Made by a program: the position numbers and the translations under genes | Shown here: piece by piece, positions 7,578-16,635 of the stretch | How the letters are laid out: the number at the start of each line of letters is the position of its first letter | Numbering within the stretch: position 1 is the first letter of the stretch | Notes under the pieces: model-generated | What the model saw: only the letters and a program-made list of their open reading frames with translations | Told to the model about the DNA's origin: nothing | Databases searched by the model: none | DNA from: Candidatus Anaerostipes excrementavium | Lineage (GTDB): Bacteria; Bacillota; Clostridia; Lachnospirales; Lachnospiraceae | Direction of reading: 5' to 3' | Length of the DNA: 64,000 nt | Assembly: GCA_019114985.1 (NCBI GenBank) | Contig: DXEM01000006.1 | Location: 62,001 to 126,000 of the forward strand

Positions 7578-9500
7578 ATGTTAAACCAACGACAAATCGA
7601 GATTTTATTAGAATTTTGCAATCACTCGAACGAGTATCTGACAGCAGCCTATTTTGCAGATAAGCTGGGGGTTTCTCTGCGCACGGTACAAGGGGATATG
7701 AAGGTGATTAGAAAAGAGCTGGAAGATGAGACCAGTGCAAATCTGATTTCAAAAGCGTCGAAAGGAAGCTGTATCCAGGTAGAAGACCGTGATGAATTTT
7801 CTGCGTTTGTCAATTCTTTGTATCAGCAGTACACAACGGTATCCTTGAATTATCCGACCAGCCGAATCAGCAAGATCCTTCTTTTGCTTTTAAACAGACA
7901 TAGAGCGGTTCCGATTACAGAAATGGAGGATCATTTCTATGTCTCAAGATCTACGCTGCTGAATGATCTGAAAAAAGTGGAAGAGATATTAGAGGGATTT
8001 TCTCTGGAACTTCTGCGCAGCAGCAACAAAGTGATGATCGATGGTTCGGAGATCAATAAAAGACGTTGTCTGGCTGACCAGGATCTGTATCTGGCGCATA
8101 TCAAAAATGAACGGGGAATGTTGTATATCGATGAGCGGCAGCTGGCAAAGATTAAAAATATTCTGACTGAGACGTTTGTGGAACATAAGTATCATATTAT
8201 GGATACAGATTTTAATAATACGATTCTGTTCTTGAATATTATGATTTGTCGGATGGGAGATGGATTTTATATTCAGCCGGGCGAGCTGGAAATTACAGAG
8301 AGTCTGGAAGAGGAATATGAAATCTCCAAAGATGTTTTTGATAAAATCAGCCGAAAGTTTTTCATAAAAGTTACTGAAGATGAGATACGATATCTTTCCG
8401 TATATTTAAGAGGACAGGGAAATAACAGAGATTCGGATACGATCACCCAGGAGATGGATGAGTTTATTTTGAAATCTTTGGAGGCAATCAAAGAAAACTT
8501 CGGCGTTGATTTTACCAACAACATTAACTTAAGAATTACATTGGCGCTTCACTGTATGTCCTTGAGTATTCGCATCAAGTATGATATGCAGATGAAGAAT
8601 GACATGCTGGAATATATTCGGGAGACATTCCCTCTGGGATACGATATCAGTGCATATTTTGCATTTTTGCTTCAGCAGCGGTATGGGAAAAAAGTTTCAG
8701 AAGATGAGATGGCGCTTTTGGCGGTACATTTCTACAGCAGTCTGCTGGAAATCAATAACCGAAGCGGGAAAACAAAGATTCTGGTGATTTCTTCCATGAA
8801 AAACAGTATGACACTGCTGCTGAAACAGACATTGCTTCGCTGGTTTTCAGAATATATATCTGCGGTTGATTTTGTAAATCCAATGGATGTTACCGAGGAG
8901 ATGCTGGATGATTACGGAGTCTATCTAACAACGGAAAAGGATGAGTTCTTTGAAAAAGGGCTTGCAATGTATGTTGATACTTTCCCAAATCAGCATGATT
9001 ATATGAACATTAAGTTAAATATTGACGGTTTTAAAGATATTGAAGATGTGGCGGCTATGTTTTATCCGGAATTATTCTGCACAGCCAGGAGCAGCAAAAA
9101 AGAAGAGGTTTTAAAGACATTATGTGACCTGGCGGCCAAACATTTTCAAGTGGAAGATCTTCATTCTCAAGTTTTGCAGCGGGAAGAGATCGGGAGTACA
9201 TTCTTCAGCAAAAATATTGCAGTGCCACATCCGATGTATGCAGTGTCTTCGGATACTTTTGTTGCGGTGTATGTGTCAAAAGAACCGATTCTATGGGACA
9301 GCGAGAAGAATGAGGTTAATCTGATTATGCTGATGCATGTAGGGAAGAATAATAATCAGGCATTCCAGCTCTGGAATTACTTTTCGAAGATTTTTGCGGA
9401 TAAATCCCTGGTAGATAAGCTAATCGAAGATCCATCCTACGATAATTTTATTTTCTGGATCAAAGAAGCGCTTGAGACAGGGATCAATAATGATATTTAA
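7578..9500 (+). CDS. PRD-containing transcriptional regulator (LicR/MtlR-like)
   Basis: 640 residues in the order: N-terminal winged HTH (SLRTVQGDMKVIRKEL), second HTH (VSRSTLLNDLKKVE), PRD1, PRD2, an EIIB-like domain, and a C-terminal EIIA domain with the phosphorylatable His in NIAVPHPMY. PRD2 keeps both conserved histidines (TLALHCMSL; ALLAVHFYSS). PRD1 appears to lack them (FLNIMICRM; YLSVYLRGQG), and the EIIB-like domain has Ser where the active Cys is expected (LVISSMKNSM). ATG 7578 fits the GAGG motif better (7 bases) than ATG 7572 (1 base). A PTS-sensing activator; its target is not obvious, since the next genes encode an ABC exporter 12 bases downstream. Confidence 0.85.
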   Translation: MLNQRQIEILLEFCNHSNEYLTAAYFADKLGVSLRTVQGDMKVIRKELEDETSANLISKASKGSCIQVEDRDEFSAFVNSLYQQYTTVSLNYPTSRISKILLLLLNRHRAVPITEMEDHFYVSRSTLLNDLKKVEEILEGFSLELLRSSNKVMIDGSEINKRRCLADQDLYLAHIKNERGMLYIDERQLAKIKNILTETFVEHKYHIMDTDFNNTILFLNIMICRMGDGFYIQPGELEITESLEEEYEISKDVFDKISRKFFIKVTEDEIRYLSVYLRGQGNNRDSDTITQEMDEFILKSLEAIKENFGVDFTNNINLRITLALHCMSLSIRIKYDMQMKNDMLEYIRETFPLGYDISAYFAFLLQQRYGKKVSEDEMALLAVHFYSSLLEINNRSGKTKILVISSMKNSMTLLLKQTLLRWFSEYISAVDFVNPMDVTEEMLDDYGVYLTTEKDEFFEKGLAMYVDTFPNQHDYMNIKLNIDGFKDIEDVAAMFYPELFCTARSSKKEEVLKTLCDLAAKHFQVEDLHSQVLQREEIGSTFFSKNIAVPHPMYAVSSDTFVAVYVSKEPILWDSEKNEVNLIMLMHVGKNNNQAFQLWNYFSKIFADKSLVDKLIEDPSYDNFIFWIKEALETGINNDI

Positions 9501-9512
9501 AGGAAAAACATC

Positions 9513-11249
9513 ATGGGCAGATTATGGAGATATTTAAGAAATAATTTAAAAGAGACAATATTGGCGCCGTTTTTTAAGATGCTGGAGGCTAGTTTTGAGC
9601 TGATCATCCCGTTGGTAGTTGCCAGTATGGTGGATGTGGGGATTGGCGGCAAAGATCAGGGATATCTGCTGCGGATGGGATGTCTGATGGTCGTCCTCGG
9701 AATCGTTGGCTTTATAAGTTCTGCTACAGCGCAGTATTTTGCCGCAAAGGCAGCAACAGCAGCCGGGACAGCGATGCGAAACGACTTATTTTCCCATATG
9801 GGGACGTTCTCCTATCAAGAGATCGATTCCATTGGGACTGCTACATTAATTACGAGAATGACCAGCGATATCAATCAGGTGCAGAACGGAGTTAATATGT
9901 TTCTGCGATTGTTTCTTCGTTCTCCTTTTGTGGTTCTCGGAGCGGTCTTTATGGCCTTTCTGGTGGATCATAAGACGGCAATGGTGTTTGCGGTAACGAT
10001 CCCGGCATTATTCTTCGTCGTATTTTTGATTCTTTTGATCAGTATGCCGTTGTATCAGAGGGTGCAGAAACAGCTGGATGATGTCCTGCAAAAGACAAGA
10101 GAGAACCTTTTGGGAATCCGTGTGATAAGGGCATTTAATCGGCAGGAAAGCGAGATAAAAGCCTTTGACGCGTCCCATCGGGAACTTTATCGGAGACAGA
10201 TCTTTGTAGGCAAAATATCCGCACTGTTAAATCCTGTGACCTATGTTATTATCAATCTTGGAACGATTGGGGTATTGTGGACCGGCGGCATTCAGGTGAA
10301 TTTGGGGCGCCTTTCGCAGGGCGAGGTGATCGCCTTGATCAACTATATGTCACAGATTCTTGTAGAATTGATCAAACTGGCAAATCTAATGATTCTGCTT
10401 TCGAAAACCGCAGCCAGCTTAAAAAGAGTGGAAAATGTTTTTCAGACCCAGGGAAGTATTTTGGATGGGGAGGAGAATTTCCGGCCAGACGGCGCTGTGA
10501 GCGTATCATTTCAGGACGTTTCCTTTGCCTACGCCGGTGCAAAGGAACCAGCTGTGGAGAAAGTTAGTTTTTCTGCTGCTGCGGGAGATACAATCGGCGT
10601 AATCGGGGGAACCGGTTCAGGCAAAACGACGTTGGTGAATCTGATTCCACGGTTTTATGAGGCGCAGGAAGGCGAGATATTGATTCAGGGGAATGATATC
10701 CGGAATCTTCGGATGGAAGAGTTAAGGAATCAAATTGGATATGTACCTCAGAAAGCGGCGCTCTTTCGGGGGACGCTTCGCGCCAATATGCAGTGGGGGA
10801 AAAAGGACGCTTCCGACGAGGAGATCTATGAGGCGTTAAAAACCGCCCAGGCAATGGATTTTGTGGAAAAGAAGGGGGAAGGATTGGATCTTGCAGTTGA
10901 GCAGGGGGGAAGAAATCTGTCCGGAGGGCAGAAACAGCGTCTTACGATTGCCAGAGCTTTGGTTCGGAAACCGGCGATCTTGATCTTAGATGACAGTGCA
11001 TCTGCATTGGATTTTGCTACAGATGCGAAGCTGCGGAAGGAAATCCGGAAGCATACGGATCATATGACGGTTTTTCTTGTTTCTCAAAGAGTATCTGCGG
11101 TCAAGAATGCGGATCAAATCCTGGTCATGAATGATGGAAAAATTGCCGGAAAAGGAAAACATCGAGATCTGCTTCGATCCTGCAGAATCTATCGGGAGAT
11201 CTGTGAATCTCAGATGACAAGAGAGGAGGTGGCGGCAGATGCAGAATAA
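9513..11249 (+). CDS. ABC exporter half-transporter, degenerate-site subunit
   Basis: 578 residues: six membrane segments in the first ~310, then an ATP-binding domain. Walker A is GGTGSGKTT and the signature is LSGGQKQRLT. The Walker B is LILDDSASALD, with Asp in place of the catalytic Glu, and the H-loop position reads VSQRVS, with Gln instead of His. This matches the degenerate-site partner of heterodimeric exporters such as BmrCD or LmrCD. Its stop overlaps the start of the second subunit by 11 bases, so the two are surely co-translated. Substrate unknown; multidrug, lipid or peptide export are all possible. Confidence 0.9.
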   Translation: MGRLWRYLRNNLKETILAPFFKMLEASFELIIPLVVASMVDVGIGGKDQGYLLRMGCLMVVLGIVGFISSATAQYFAAKAATAAGTAMRNDLFSHMGTFSYQEIDSIGTATLITRMTSDINQVQNGVNMFLRLFLRSPFVVLGAVFMAFLVDHKTAMVFAVTIPALFFVVFLILLISMPLYQRVQKQLDDVLQKTRENLLGIRVIRAFNRQESEIKAFDASHRELYRRQIFVGKISALLNPVTYVIINLGTIGVLWTGGIQVNLGRLSQGEVIALINYMSQILVELIKLANLMILLSKTAASLKRVENVFQTQGSILDGEENFRPDGAVSVSFQDVSFAYAGAKEPAVEKVSFSAAAGDTIGVIGGTGSGKTTLVNLIPRFYEAQEGEILIQGNDIRNLRMEELRNQIGYVPQKAALFRGTLRANMQWGKKDASDEEIYEALKTAQAMDFVEKKGEGLDLAVEQGGRNLSGGQKQRLTIARALVRKPAILILDDSASALDFATDAKLRKEIRKHTDHMTVFLVSQRVSAVKNADQILVMNDGKIAGKGKHRDLLRSCRIYREICESQMTREEVAADAE

Positions 11250-12990
11250 GAGAGACAATCGTCAAGTGATGAGGCGGATTCTAACAAGTATCCGTCCGTA
11301 CCGTTTCTATGTCATTTTCTCTTTGCTGCTTGCAGTCATTACCGTTGGGCTGACTCTCTATATTCCGATTTTGACCGGAAACGCAGTGGATTATATTATC
11401 GGAAAAGGAAATGTAGACTTTGGTGCGCTTGGAAAGATGATAAAAAAGATGGCAGCAGCGATCATTGTAACTGCGGCGGTCCAGTGGCTGATGAACCATA
11501 TCAATAATATGATTACTTATCGAGTGGTACAGGATCTGCGCAAAAAGGCGTTCCATCACCTGCATCAGGTACCGATTTCTTATGTGGATTCTCATCCGTC
11601 GGGAGATCTGATCAGCCGGATCGTAACAGATATCGAACAGTTTTCAGATGGATTGTTAATGGGATTTACCCAGTTATTTACGGGAGTACTTACGATTTTC
11701 GGAACGATTCTGTTTATGTTGTCGATTCATCCATGGATTACGTTGGTTGTGGTTGTATTGAGTCCTTTATCATTTGCAATTGCAGGATTTATCTCCAAAA
11801 ATACGTTCCAGATGTTTCTTAAGCAGTCGGAGACGAGAGGGGAGCTTACCAGTCTGACGGATGAAATGCTTGGCAATCTGAAAGTTGTGACGGCTTTTGG
11901 ACACCAAAAAGAAGCTCAGAAACAATTTGAGGAAATTAACGAGAGGCTGGCAGGGTATAGTCTTCGGGCAACTTTTTTCTCTTCTCTGACCAATCCGGCG
12001 ACCCGGCTGATGTATTCGATCATCTACGCAGGAGTTACGCTGGCCGGATGCTTTGCGGTCATTGGCGGAGGTTTAACCGTAGGACGGCTGACAAGTTTTT
12101 TGAGCTATACCAACCAGTACACCAAACCATTCAATGAGATTACCGGAGTGATTACAGAATTCCAAAATTCATTGGCTTCGGCGGCTCGTGTTTTTCGTTT
12201 TCTGGATGAAAAACCGATGAAGAAAGAACCGGAGGGAGCGAAAAATCTTGTCAATGTCCGAGGCGAGGCAGAATTAAAGGATGTTTCTTTTTCTTATCGG
12301 CCGGATGTGAAATTTATGGAAGAATTGAATTTAAAAGTGAAGCCGGGACAAAGGATTGCATTGGTAGGTCCGACAGGATGCGGAAAAACGACGATCATCA
12401 ACTTGCTCATGCGGTTCTATGATGTGAATGAAGGGGAGATTTATGTGGATGGACATGAGATCCGGGATGTGACCAGACATAGTCTTCGGGCGAACTTTGG
12501 AATGGTGCTTCAGGAAACCTGGCTGAAAAATGCGACGATCCGGGAAAATATTGCTTATGGAAAACCGGATGCTTCTATAGAAGAAGTCATCGAAGCGGCG
12601 AAAGAAGCCCATGCACATCATTTTATCATGCGGCTGCCGGATCAATATGACACGGTTCTCGGCGAAGACGGCGGAAGCCTTTCTCAGGGACAGAAGCAGC
12701 TGCTGTGCATTGCCAGAGTCATGCTCAAGCTTCCTCCGATGTTGATTCTAGATGAGGCTACCTCATCGATCGATACGATGACAGAGATACGAATCCAGAA
12801 TGCATTTGCGAAAATGATGGAAGGCCGTACCAGCTTTATTGTGGCGCACAGACTGTCAACGATCCGTGAGGCAGACATGATCCTTGTGATGAAAGATGGA
12901 AAGATTATTGAACGTGGAACCCATGAAGAGCTTCTTGCCCAGAATGGATTTTATAGTGAATTGTACGAAAGTCAGTTTGCGCCATCTTGA
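11239..12990 (+). CDS. ABC exporter half-transporter, catalytic subunit
   Basis: 583 residues, same six-TM plus NBD layout as its partner. Walker A GPTGCGKTT, Walker B LILDEATSSID with the catalytic Glu, and H-loop VAHRLST are all intact. Its signature is LSQGQKQLL, slightly off consensus. Together with the preceding gene it gives one competent and one degenerate ATP site, the hallmark of heterodimeric type IV exporters. GAGGAGG precedes the ATG. No terminator is visible directly after the stop; a lipoprotein gene follows at 122 bases. Confidence 0.9.
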   Translation: MQNKRDNRQVMRRILTSIRPYRFYVIFSLLLAVITVGLTLYIPILTGNAVDYIIGKGNVDFGALGKMIKKMAAAIIVTAAVQWLMNHINNMITYRVVQDLRKKAFHHLHQVPISYVDSHPSGDLISRIVTDIEQFSDGLLMGFTQLFTGVLTIFGTILFMLSIHPWITLVVVVLSPLSFAIAGFISKNTFQMFLKQSETRGELTSLTDEMLGNLKVVTAFGHQKEAQKQFEEINERLAGYSLRATFFSSLTNPATRLMYSIIYAGVTLAGCFAVIGGGLTVGRLTSFLSYTNQYTKPFNEITGVITEFQNSLASAARVFRFLDEKPMKKEPEGAKNLVNVRGEAELKDVSFSYRPDVKFMEELNLKVKPGQRIALVGPTGCGKTTIINLLMRFYDVNEGEIYVDGHEIRDVTRHSLRANFGMVLQETWLKNATIRENIAYGKPDASIEEVIEAAKEAHAHHFIMRLPDQYDTVLGEDGGSLSQGQKQLLCIARVMLKLPPMLILDEATSSIDTMTEIRIQNAFAKMMEGRTSFIVAHRLSTIREADMILVMKDGKIIERGTHEELLAQNGFYSELYESQFAPS

Positions 12991-13111
12991 TAGGAAAAAA
13001 CAGGATTTCATCATGATTTTTAGCGCTGAATATATCTGTACAGCAGCAAGAGAAATATAATATAATAAAGTTAACAAAGATCGATCATTTTTCGTTGGGA
13101 GGGAATACAGA

Positions 13112-13888
13112 ATGAAAAAAAGTTTATTTATGCTTATTTTCGCTGTGCTGGCATTTTCCATGGCGGCATGCGGAAGCAGCAAAGATTCAGGAAGCCAGAT
13201 TTCCGATGACGGAGACAGCAGTGTGAGCAGCGAAACAACCACAGAGGCGTCAGTCACTACAACAGAAGATTTTGATCAGAGCACAGAAAGCAGCAGCGCT
13301 GCAGGCACATCAGCTTCTACAAGTTCCAACAGTGGAAATTCCGGCATTGGCAGCAGTACGACAACGAAAGCACCGATTCCGGCATCCGAAGCTTTTCGTC
13401 AAAAAAGCATTTGGTTTGGAATCAGTGATAAACGGACATTTGCAAAAGATTCCTACATTCAAGCAGTTTTTGTTTTTGATGGAAAAGGGAATCAGACCGT
13501 TTACAGCAATGTCGGACAGTTTAAATTTTCTATGATCAATAACGATATGTCCGATGATGAAATTATTGAAATTGTGAAAAAACTTGAAATGGAAGGCAGA
13601 GAAAGGAAAGGAGTAACAGAAGGGCCGAAGACACAGCCGGTGAATCTGCAGGCATTTACAGATGATTCCGGAAATTACGTGGAAGAAGAATTATTAAGGT
13701 ATGTAGCCGATAAGAGCGGATTAAACGGTGCGACAATCAATCGGGAACTTGTGGTGGATTCTGCCTTGCAGCCAATCTATGATATGCAGTTTGCAGGGTA
13801 CAAAAACTTTAAGACAAGGATTAAGGATACGAATCACCCGGGATTTGCGCTTGACACCAAAGGTGCAGCCGGAGTTACAGTAGACTAA
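13112..13888 (+). CDS. Secreted lipoprotein of unknown function
   Basis: 258 residues. The N-terminus is a lipoprotein signal peptide: MKKS, a hydrophobic run, then AAC-G with the lipidated Cys at residue 20. Residues about 21-90 are a Ser/Thr-rich linker of low complexity, typical of a surface spacer. The C-terminal ~165 residues form a folded domain (from SIWFGISDKRTF on) that I do not recognise. Strong ribosome binding site GGGAGGG at 13098. TATAAT-like sequence near 13060 may be a -10. A terminator follows. Role may be linked to the ABC exporter only by position. Confidence 0.75.
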   Translation: MKKSLFMLIFAVLAFSMAACGSSKDSGSQISDDGDSSVSSETTTEASVTTTEDFDQSTESSSAAGTSASTSSNSGNSGIGSSTTTKAPIPASEAFRQKSIWFGISDKRTFAKDSYIQAVFVFDGKGNQTVYSNVGQFKFSMINNDMSDDEIIEIVKKLEMEGRERKGVTEGPKTQPVNLQAFTDDSGNYVEEELLRYVADKSGLNGATINRELVVDSALQPIYDMQFAGYKNFKTRIKDTNHPGFALDTKGAAGVTVD

Positions 13889-13894
13889 TGGATC

Positions 13895-13930
13895 AGAAGG
13901 GACAGGAACGATGGTTTCTGTCTTTTTTCT
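13895..13930 (+). terminator. Intrinsic terminator after the lipoprotein gene
   Basis: GACAG (13901-13905) and CTGTC (13918-13922) with partial inner pairing are followed by TTTTTT. Confidence 0.65.
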
Positions 13931-14025
13931 TCGATGTTAATGATCGTTGCTTGCAAATTCATTCCTTTCGTGAGTAAATCAAAATAGCTTCGGAGCAAAA
14001 TCTTGTGTGAAAGGATGGTAAGGAC

Positions 14026-14127
14026 ATGATCAATGATAATATCAAAAAATATCGGAAAGAAAAAAATTTAAGCCAGGAGGAAATGGCTGTCAGGTTTCAT
14101 GTCCGGGAGCGCCATAACAGCCTTTAA
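14026..14127 (+). pseudogene. Truncated XRE-family HTH regulator
   Basis: ATG 14026 opens 33 codons whose first 26 residues (MINDNIKKYRKEKNLSQEEM and AVRFHV) are a typical Cro/C1-type helix-turn-helix start. After FHV, where the recognition helix (RQTVSKWE in relatives) should follow, the frame changes to unrelated residues and stops. The break coincides with the start of a PTS fragment on the other strand, so the rest of the gene has been lost by recombination. Confidence 0.75.
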
Positions 14128-14190
14128 AAGTCCGGCGCCTGTAATTGCGGGAATGATCAGCTGGAATATGTTTGCAATTGCTTCTAAAAC
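14098..14190 (-). pseudogene. Fragment of a PTS IIC (glucoside/sucrose family)
   Basis: On the minus strand 31 codons read VLEAIANIFQ...IPAITGAGLLKAVMALPDM. The pattern F-x-P-I/L-IPA-I-GAG-L-K closely resembles the first membrane segment of beta-glucoside/sucrose-type EIIBC proteins, as in the intact PTS at 29.7 kb. No start, IIB domain or downstream part remains. It follows the AraC gene on the same strand, so that regulator may once have controlled this PTS. Confidence 0.6.
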
Positions 14191-14195
14191 CGTGC

Positions 14196-15101
14196 TTAAT
14201 TTTGATTGATTGGTTTTGTTATCGTCTTCCTCTTCTCCATTTTTCGGTATTCTTTTGGAGAGTAGCCTGTTTTTTCTTTAAAGCATTTTCCAAAATGACT
14301 CATTTGGTGAAATCCTACAGCCACAGCAATATTGCCGACAGGCTCATTTGTTTTTGTCAAAAGCTGAGCGGCTTTTGATAAACGGTATTCAGTCAAGTAT
14401 TTATAAGGCGTCGTGCCCATGCTTATTTTGAAACAACGGGAACATTCCGACTTGCTGATATTTGCACTTGCGGACAAGTCAGAAAGTGTAATGTCTTCTG
14501 AAAAGTGTTTTTCAATAAAGTGCAGAATTTTTTGCATACGAAGATGAACAACGCTTTCTTTCTGTTCCTGCGGGAGTATAATATTTTTACGCATGATGAG
14601 CCACAGAGAAGATAATTTAACAAGGACCTCATACACATAGAAATTTGTCTTGTCTTTTTCAAGCTGAACTAATTGCTGCAAAATTGTCGTTATCTCTTGC
14701 TGCCACCCGACAGCAGGTGTGAAATGGACAAAGGGGAGCCGATCATTTGTGATAATGCTGTCTACAAAATCTTTTGCAGGGCTTCCCGCATAAAAAGCAA
14801 GAAAGTACGGCGGGAACAGAAAACTGTTATAATGGCAGTTTTTAATTTCTCCTACAAAATGTACCACATCTTTATTGATAAAGATTGCTTCTCCTGCTTG
14901 TATTTGAACTGAATGATCAAGTGTCCGAACCTCAGTAATTCCATCCAGTACATAAATAAATTGCAAATCTTCATGCCAGTGCATAACCTGAAATCCCGGG
15001 TTCTGCGGATAAGAATTTTTTCCTATTACGTCAAGGACAAGATACGGAAAATCCGTGTCGATATTCAAATTGATTGAGTTAATATAATTTTCTTTTTTCA
15101 A
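14196..15101 (-). CDS. AraC-family transcriptional regulator
   Basis: 301 residues. The N-terminal half is a cupin-like sensor (QVMHWHEDLQFIYVLDG near residue 38; AGEAIFINKDVVH). The C-terminal ~100 residues are the two-HTH AraC domain: ITLSDLSASANISKSECSR and the closing signature VGFHQMSHFGKCFKEKTGYSP. The start MKKENYIN is preceded by an AGGGAGATAG site. A PTS fragment lies directly downstream on the same strand, and the divergent neighbours are DNA alkylation-repair genes. Its present target is unclear. Confidence 0.9.
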   Translation of the reverse strand: MKKENYINSINLNIDTDFPYLVLDVIGKNSYPQNPGFQVMHWHEDLQFIYVLDGITEVRTLDHSVQIQAGEAIFINKDVVHFVGEIKNCHYNSFLFPPYFLAFYAGSPAKDFVDSIITNDRLPFVHFTPAVGWQQEITTILQQLVQLEKDKTNFYVYEVLVKLSSLWLIMRKNIILPQEQKESVVHLRMQKILHFIEKHFSEDITLSDLSASANISKSECSRCFKISMGTTPYKYLTEYRLSKAAQLLTKTNEPVGNIAVAVGFHQMSHFGKCFKEKTGYSPKEYRKMEKRKTITKPINQN

Positions 15102-15233
15102 ATCTATCTCCCTTTTTCTTTTTGGAAATATTACGATAATATTCGGAGATTTTGTGATAGTTCTGCGTATTACTTTGTGATAAAATCATAATGAATTCTA
15201 AAAAAAATGTCAAGGAAACAGGAGGTAAACCAT

Positions 15234-15578
15234 TTGTATTTCCAATACGGCGATAAGGAAACCGAGTATCTGAAAAAGAAAGATAAGGTGTTAGGAGCAG
15301 CCATTGAAAAAATTGGTCATATTGAGCGTGAAGTGGATCGTGACCTGTTTTCCTCTGTCATACATCATATAATCGGCCAGCAAATATCAACAAAGGCGCA
15401 GGCAACTATCTGGCGGCGTATGGTCTATCATCACAGGAAAATAGACCGCAAACTCTTTGAAAAATACCGCAGGCGGTTTAGCCCATACTGCAGTGTCGCC
15501 AGTTTGTATTTCTGGGCTGTTGCAGGGGGCGCAGTCCCCGGTATGAGAGATTACGCACCGAAGAAAGGAAGGAAATGA
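15234..15578 (+). pseudogene. alkA: DNA-3-methyladenine glycosylase with internal deletion
   Basis: Only 114 codons remain of a protein normally about 210 long. TTG 15234 is the likely start (AGGAGG 8 bases upstream; LYFQYGDKETEYL), although ATG 15207 is in frame. The N-terminal part through HHIIGQQISTKAQATIW matches HhH-GPD glycosylases. The frame then runs directly into a C-terminal part (SPYCSVASLYFWAV) of the same family. The middle, which should hold the helix-hairpin-helix and the catalytic Asp, is missing in frame, so it cannot excise bases. It overlaps the next gene by ATGA and belongs to an alkylation-repair cluster with Ogt. Confidence 0.7.
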
Positions 15579-15940
15579 AAATGGCAAATATTATCGTCTT
15601 ATTTGAAGTCAAACCGACCAAAGCCGGTATGAAAAAATATCTTGACCTTGCAGCTATGTTAAAGCCACTGTTAGCTGGTTTCGAAGGCTTTATCCGGGCA
15701 GAACGCTTTTCCAGCTTAAATGAGGAGGGAAAACTTCTGTCCATGAATGTATGGACGGACGAAACCGCCGTAGAGCGTTGGCGGAATGTTATGCAGCACC
15801 GCATGAGTCAGAAAGAGGGCCGGGAAAAGCTGTTTGAAAGCTATAAAATAACCGTCTGTTCAGAGATACGTTCTTATACAGATATAGACCGTGCACAGGC
15901 GCCGCAGGATTCTAACCAATATTTTAATACGGAGGTTTAA
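15575..15940 (+). CDS. Antibiotic-biosynthesis-monooxygenase (ABM) domain protein
   Basis: 121 residues forming one dimeric alpha/beta-barrel: ANIIVLFEVKPTKAGMKKYL, then GFEGFIRAERFSS and NVWTDETAVERWRN, the typical ABM pattern. Members include quinol monooxygenases and small heme- or cofactor-free oxygenases, but many have no known substrate. It starts within the stop of the truncated alkA (ATGA overlap) and ends just before ogt, so it is co-translated with repair genes. The start could be ATG 15575 or ATG 15581. Confidence 0.75.
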   Translation: MKMANIIVLFEVKPTKAGMKKYLDLAAMLKPLLAGFEGFIRAERFSSLNEEGKLLSMNVWTDETAVERWRNVMQHRMSQKEGREKLFESYKITVCSEIRSYTDIDRAQAPQDSNQYFNTEV

Positions 15941-15941
15941 T

Positions 15942-16475
15942 ATGCAGTACATCAGTCATTACCAATCTCCTCTGGGAGATATTTTGCTGGCTGCAGATGA
16001 AATCGGCTTAACAGGATTATGGTTTGAGGGGCAAAAATATTTTGCTCTTTATCTGGAGAAAGAACACGAGGAAAAAGAGCTTCCCATATTTGAACAGGCA
16101 AAAAAATGGCTTACTATTTATTTTTCCGGGAAAGAGCCAGATTTTCAAGTGCCGCTCCATTTTATCGGCACTGATTTTCAAAATGAAGTGTGGGAAATCC
16201 TCTACTCCATTCCATACGGACAGACGATGACCTATGGGGAAATCGCGAAACAGCTTGCCGCCAAACGGGGCTTAAAGCGTATGTCAGCCCAGGCGGTAGG
16301 CGGGGCTGTTGCCCGCAATGAGATTTCCATTATCGTTCCTTGCCATCGGGTGGTAGGAACAAACGGAAGTCTGACCGGGTATGCCGGTGGCATTGACAAA
16401 AAAGTGGAACTGCTCAAGTTGGAGGGGGCTTTGAAACAGGAATATTTTGTTCCTAAACATAGTACAGCCCCATAG
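15942..16475 (+). CDS. ogt: Methylated-DNA--[protein]-cysteine S-methyltransferase
   Basis: 177 residues. Suicide repair of O6-methylguanine in DNA: the methyl group moves to the Cys of IVPCHRVVG, seen here intact in the family context IPYGQTMTYGEIA...PCHRVVGTNGSLTGYAGG. ATG 15942 follows GGAGG closely; an upstream in-frame ATG at 15891 lies inside the previous gene and lacks a site. Last gene of the three-gene alkylation-repair cluster. Confidence 0.93.
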   Translation: MQYISHYQSPLGDILLAADEIGLTGLWFEGQKYFALYLEKEHEEKELPIFEQAKKWLTIYFSGKEPDFQVPLHFIGTDFQNEVWEILYSIPYGQTMTYGEIAKQLAAKRGLKRMSAQAVGGAVARNEISIIVPCHRVVGTNGSLTGYAGGIDKKVELLKLEGALKQEYFVPKHSTAP

Positions 16476-16521
16476 TCTATGGATCAGAAGGAGATTGTCG
16501 GTTAATGAACCTTTTAAAGAA

Positions 16522-16570
16522 GGGAGGCATGCGGCTTAAGTGAGTCACATGCCTCCCCAAATGATTTTTT
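16522..16570. repeat. Conserved hairpin element, copy 1 (terminator-like)
   Basis: GGGAGGCATG (16522-16531) pairs with CATGCCTCCC (16548-16557); the inner bases extend the stem with a G-U pair, and ATTTTTTT follows shortly. The same 36-bp sequence with only a few changes occurs in the opposite orientation at 27631-27666. It may terminate the repair operon and the divergent-end aldolase gene. Confidence 0.8.
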
Positions 16571-16635
16571 TGAGAGGGGAGATATTATAATGATCTGCCC
16601 CCTTCTCAATAGATGGAAAAAGAGGATATATATGG

